NCBI GenBank assembly: GCA_045600005.1
Contig: JAZRXB010000223.1
Span: 1 to 6,070, forward strand
Reading direction: 5' to 3'
DNA: 6,070 bases
Source: Flemingiibacterium sp045600005
GTDB taxonomy: Bacteria > Bacillota > Clostridia > Oscillospirales > CAG-272
In this document: positions 5,374-6,070 of the stretch, piece by piece
Position numbering within the stretch: position 1 is the first letter of the stretch
How the letters are laid out: every line of letters begins with the position of its first letter
Notes under the pieces: generated by a model
The model's input: only the letters and a program-made list of their open reading frames with translations
Databases searched by the model: none
What the model was told of the DNA's origin: nothing
Program-made: the position numbers and the translations under genes

Positions 5374-6070
5374 CTATTTTTTGACGTAAAACAAATCGAT
5401 CACATCTTCCTTGGTTTTTGCTTCATCCAGATAAAACTCAACAAATTCTTCTCCGAGTCTGGATTCGCCTTCCAGCGTCCGGATACCAAGGAAATCATAC
5501 AGTAAAAATTCGTTCAGATATCGATCAAGAATATCAAGAGAACAATCGGTTTCAAGATATTCTGCAATTTTCAAAAGTGTGCTCAGAACAAGGTTATCGT
5601 TCTGATCCTGCCGCAGGACGCCGACAACAGACATAAGATATTGCCTCTGCCGTTCCATACGGTGCAGATTGGTCTTGTCCTCCAGGGAACCTCTGGCCCG
5701 AACGTAAGACAAAGCCTGTTTTCCGTTCAGCTTCATCGTCTTTCCCTGTTCCATTTTGGGGTCGAGCATGGTGAAATCATCCATGATCTCAAGCTCCACG
5801 CCGCCGATGGAATCATTGAGGATCGGAATCGCATCCATCGTGAGGGAGACATAGTGGTCAATGTTAATGCCGTAAAGAAGCTCTTCGACCACCTTGCAGG
5901 TCGTTCGGCAGCGCATGGTTTCCGTGCTGCCGCCGTAAGCATGAGCAAGCGCAAGCTGCCCTTTCGTCGTACCATACAGCTTTCCGAAATCATTGTACTG
6001 GTACAGAGTCGCCATGGTATCGCGGTACAGCTGAAGAGGCGTTACCGTCTGTTCTTTTCGATGCAGAATG
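5374..6070 (-). CDS. LCP family (LytR-CpsA-Psr) cell-wall glycopolymer ligase, N-terminus off the window
   Basis: LCP proteins are membrane-anchored, extracytoplasmic enzymes that transfer glycopolymers such as teichoic acids or capsule from a lipid carrier to peptidoglycan. The frame is open to the right edge, giving 231 visible C-terminal residues; the membrane anchor and first part of the domain are missing, so the internal ATG at 6015 is not the start. Family marks (numbered from the first visible residue) are YRDT (15-18, usually PRDT, with the conserved Arg), AYGG (44-47), GINIDHYVSLTMD (67-79), IGGVELEI (88-95) and LNGKQALSYVRAR (114-126), followed by an acidic stretch and HRMERQRQYL (136-145), which holds the conserved Arg pair that binds the pyrophosphate in LCP structures. 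The Tyr replacing Pro before RDT is a mild oddity. The gene precedes the CapD-like dehydratase by 20 nt on the same strand, pointing to a surface-polysaccharide operon. Which polymer it attaches cannot be told here. Confidence 0.9.
   Translation of the reverse strand, partial: ILHRKEQTVTPLQLYRDTMATLYQYNDFGKLYGTTKGQLALAHAYGGSTETMRCRTTCKVVEELLYGINIDHYVSLTMDAIPILNDSIGGVELEIMDDFTMLDPKMEQGKTMKLNGKQALSYVRARGSLEDKTNLHRMERQRQYLMSVVGVLRQDQNDNLVLSTLLKIAEYLETDCSLDILDRYLNEFLLYDFLGIRTLEGESRLGEEFVEFYLDEAKTKEDVIDLFYVKK

Noticed and set aside
6013..6015. ATG at 6015 as the start of the LCP gene
   Set aside because: The frame stays open to the window edge and the upstream residues include the conserved RDT motif, so this Met is internal.

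Overview
The window looks like chromosomal DNA of a Gram-positive, Clostridia-type Firmicute with moderately high GC, possibly a gut Clostridiales or Oscillospirales member. The evidence is a lysine (L-box) riboswitch with an intrinsic-terminator platform, an LCP (LytR-CpsA-Psr) cell-wall ligase, a clostridial-style membrane CapD/EpsC/WbpM nucleotide-sugar dehydratase, and strong GGAGG-type ribosome binding sites. The species cannot be named from this sequence. No tRNA, rRNA, CRISPR array or intact transposase gene is visible. Layout: (1) 1-1978, minus strand, is a lysine biosynthesis unit: promoter (1985-2013), lysine riboswitch (aptamer 1791-1978, platform to 1661), structured leader, dapA (660-1553) and dapB (1-641, C-terminus cut by the window edge). 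(2) 2063-3127, plus strand, is queA (queuosine synthesis), divergent from the dap unit. (3) 3124-3230 is a short element with imperfect 23-bp terminal inverted repeats, directly after queA, followed by a bidirectional terminator (3238-3269). (4) 3269-6070, minus strand, is the end of a surface-polysaccharide operon: an LCP ligase (N-terminus off the right edge), then a CapD-like 4,6-dehydratase. How the genes work together: DapA and DapB catalyse the first two committed steps from aspartate semialdehyde toward lysine and diaminopimelate. Their leader should terminate transcription when lysine is high. The dehydratase would make a 6-deoxy-amino-sugar precursor for a surface glycan, and the LCP protein would attach a glycan to peptidoglycan. 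QueA acts separately in tRNA modification. Most of the window is ordinary conserved metabolism. The points worth a second look are the roughly 510-bp dapA-queA intergenic region (riboswitch with a clear antiterminator alternative, a plus-strand promoter-like sequence inside the platform, a palindrome on the dap promoter, extra leader structure) and the small inverted-repeat element that contains the queA stop codon.
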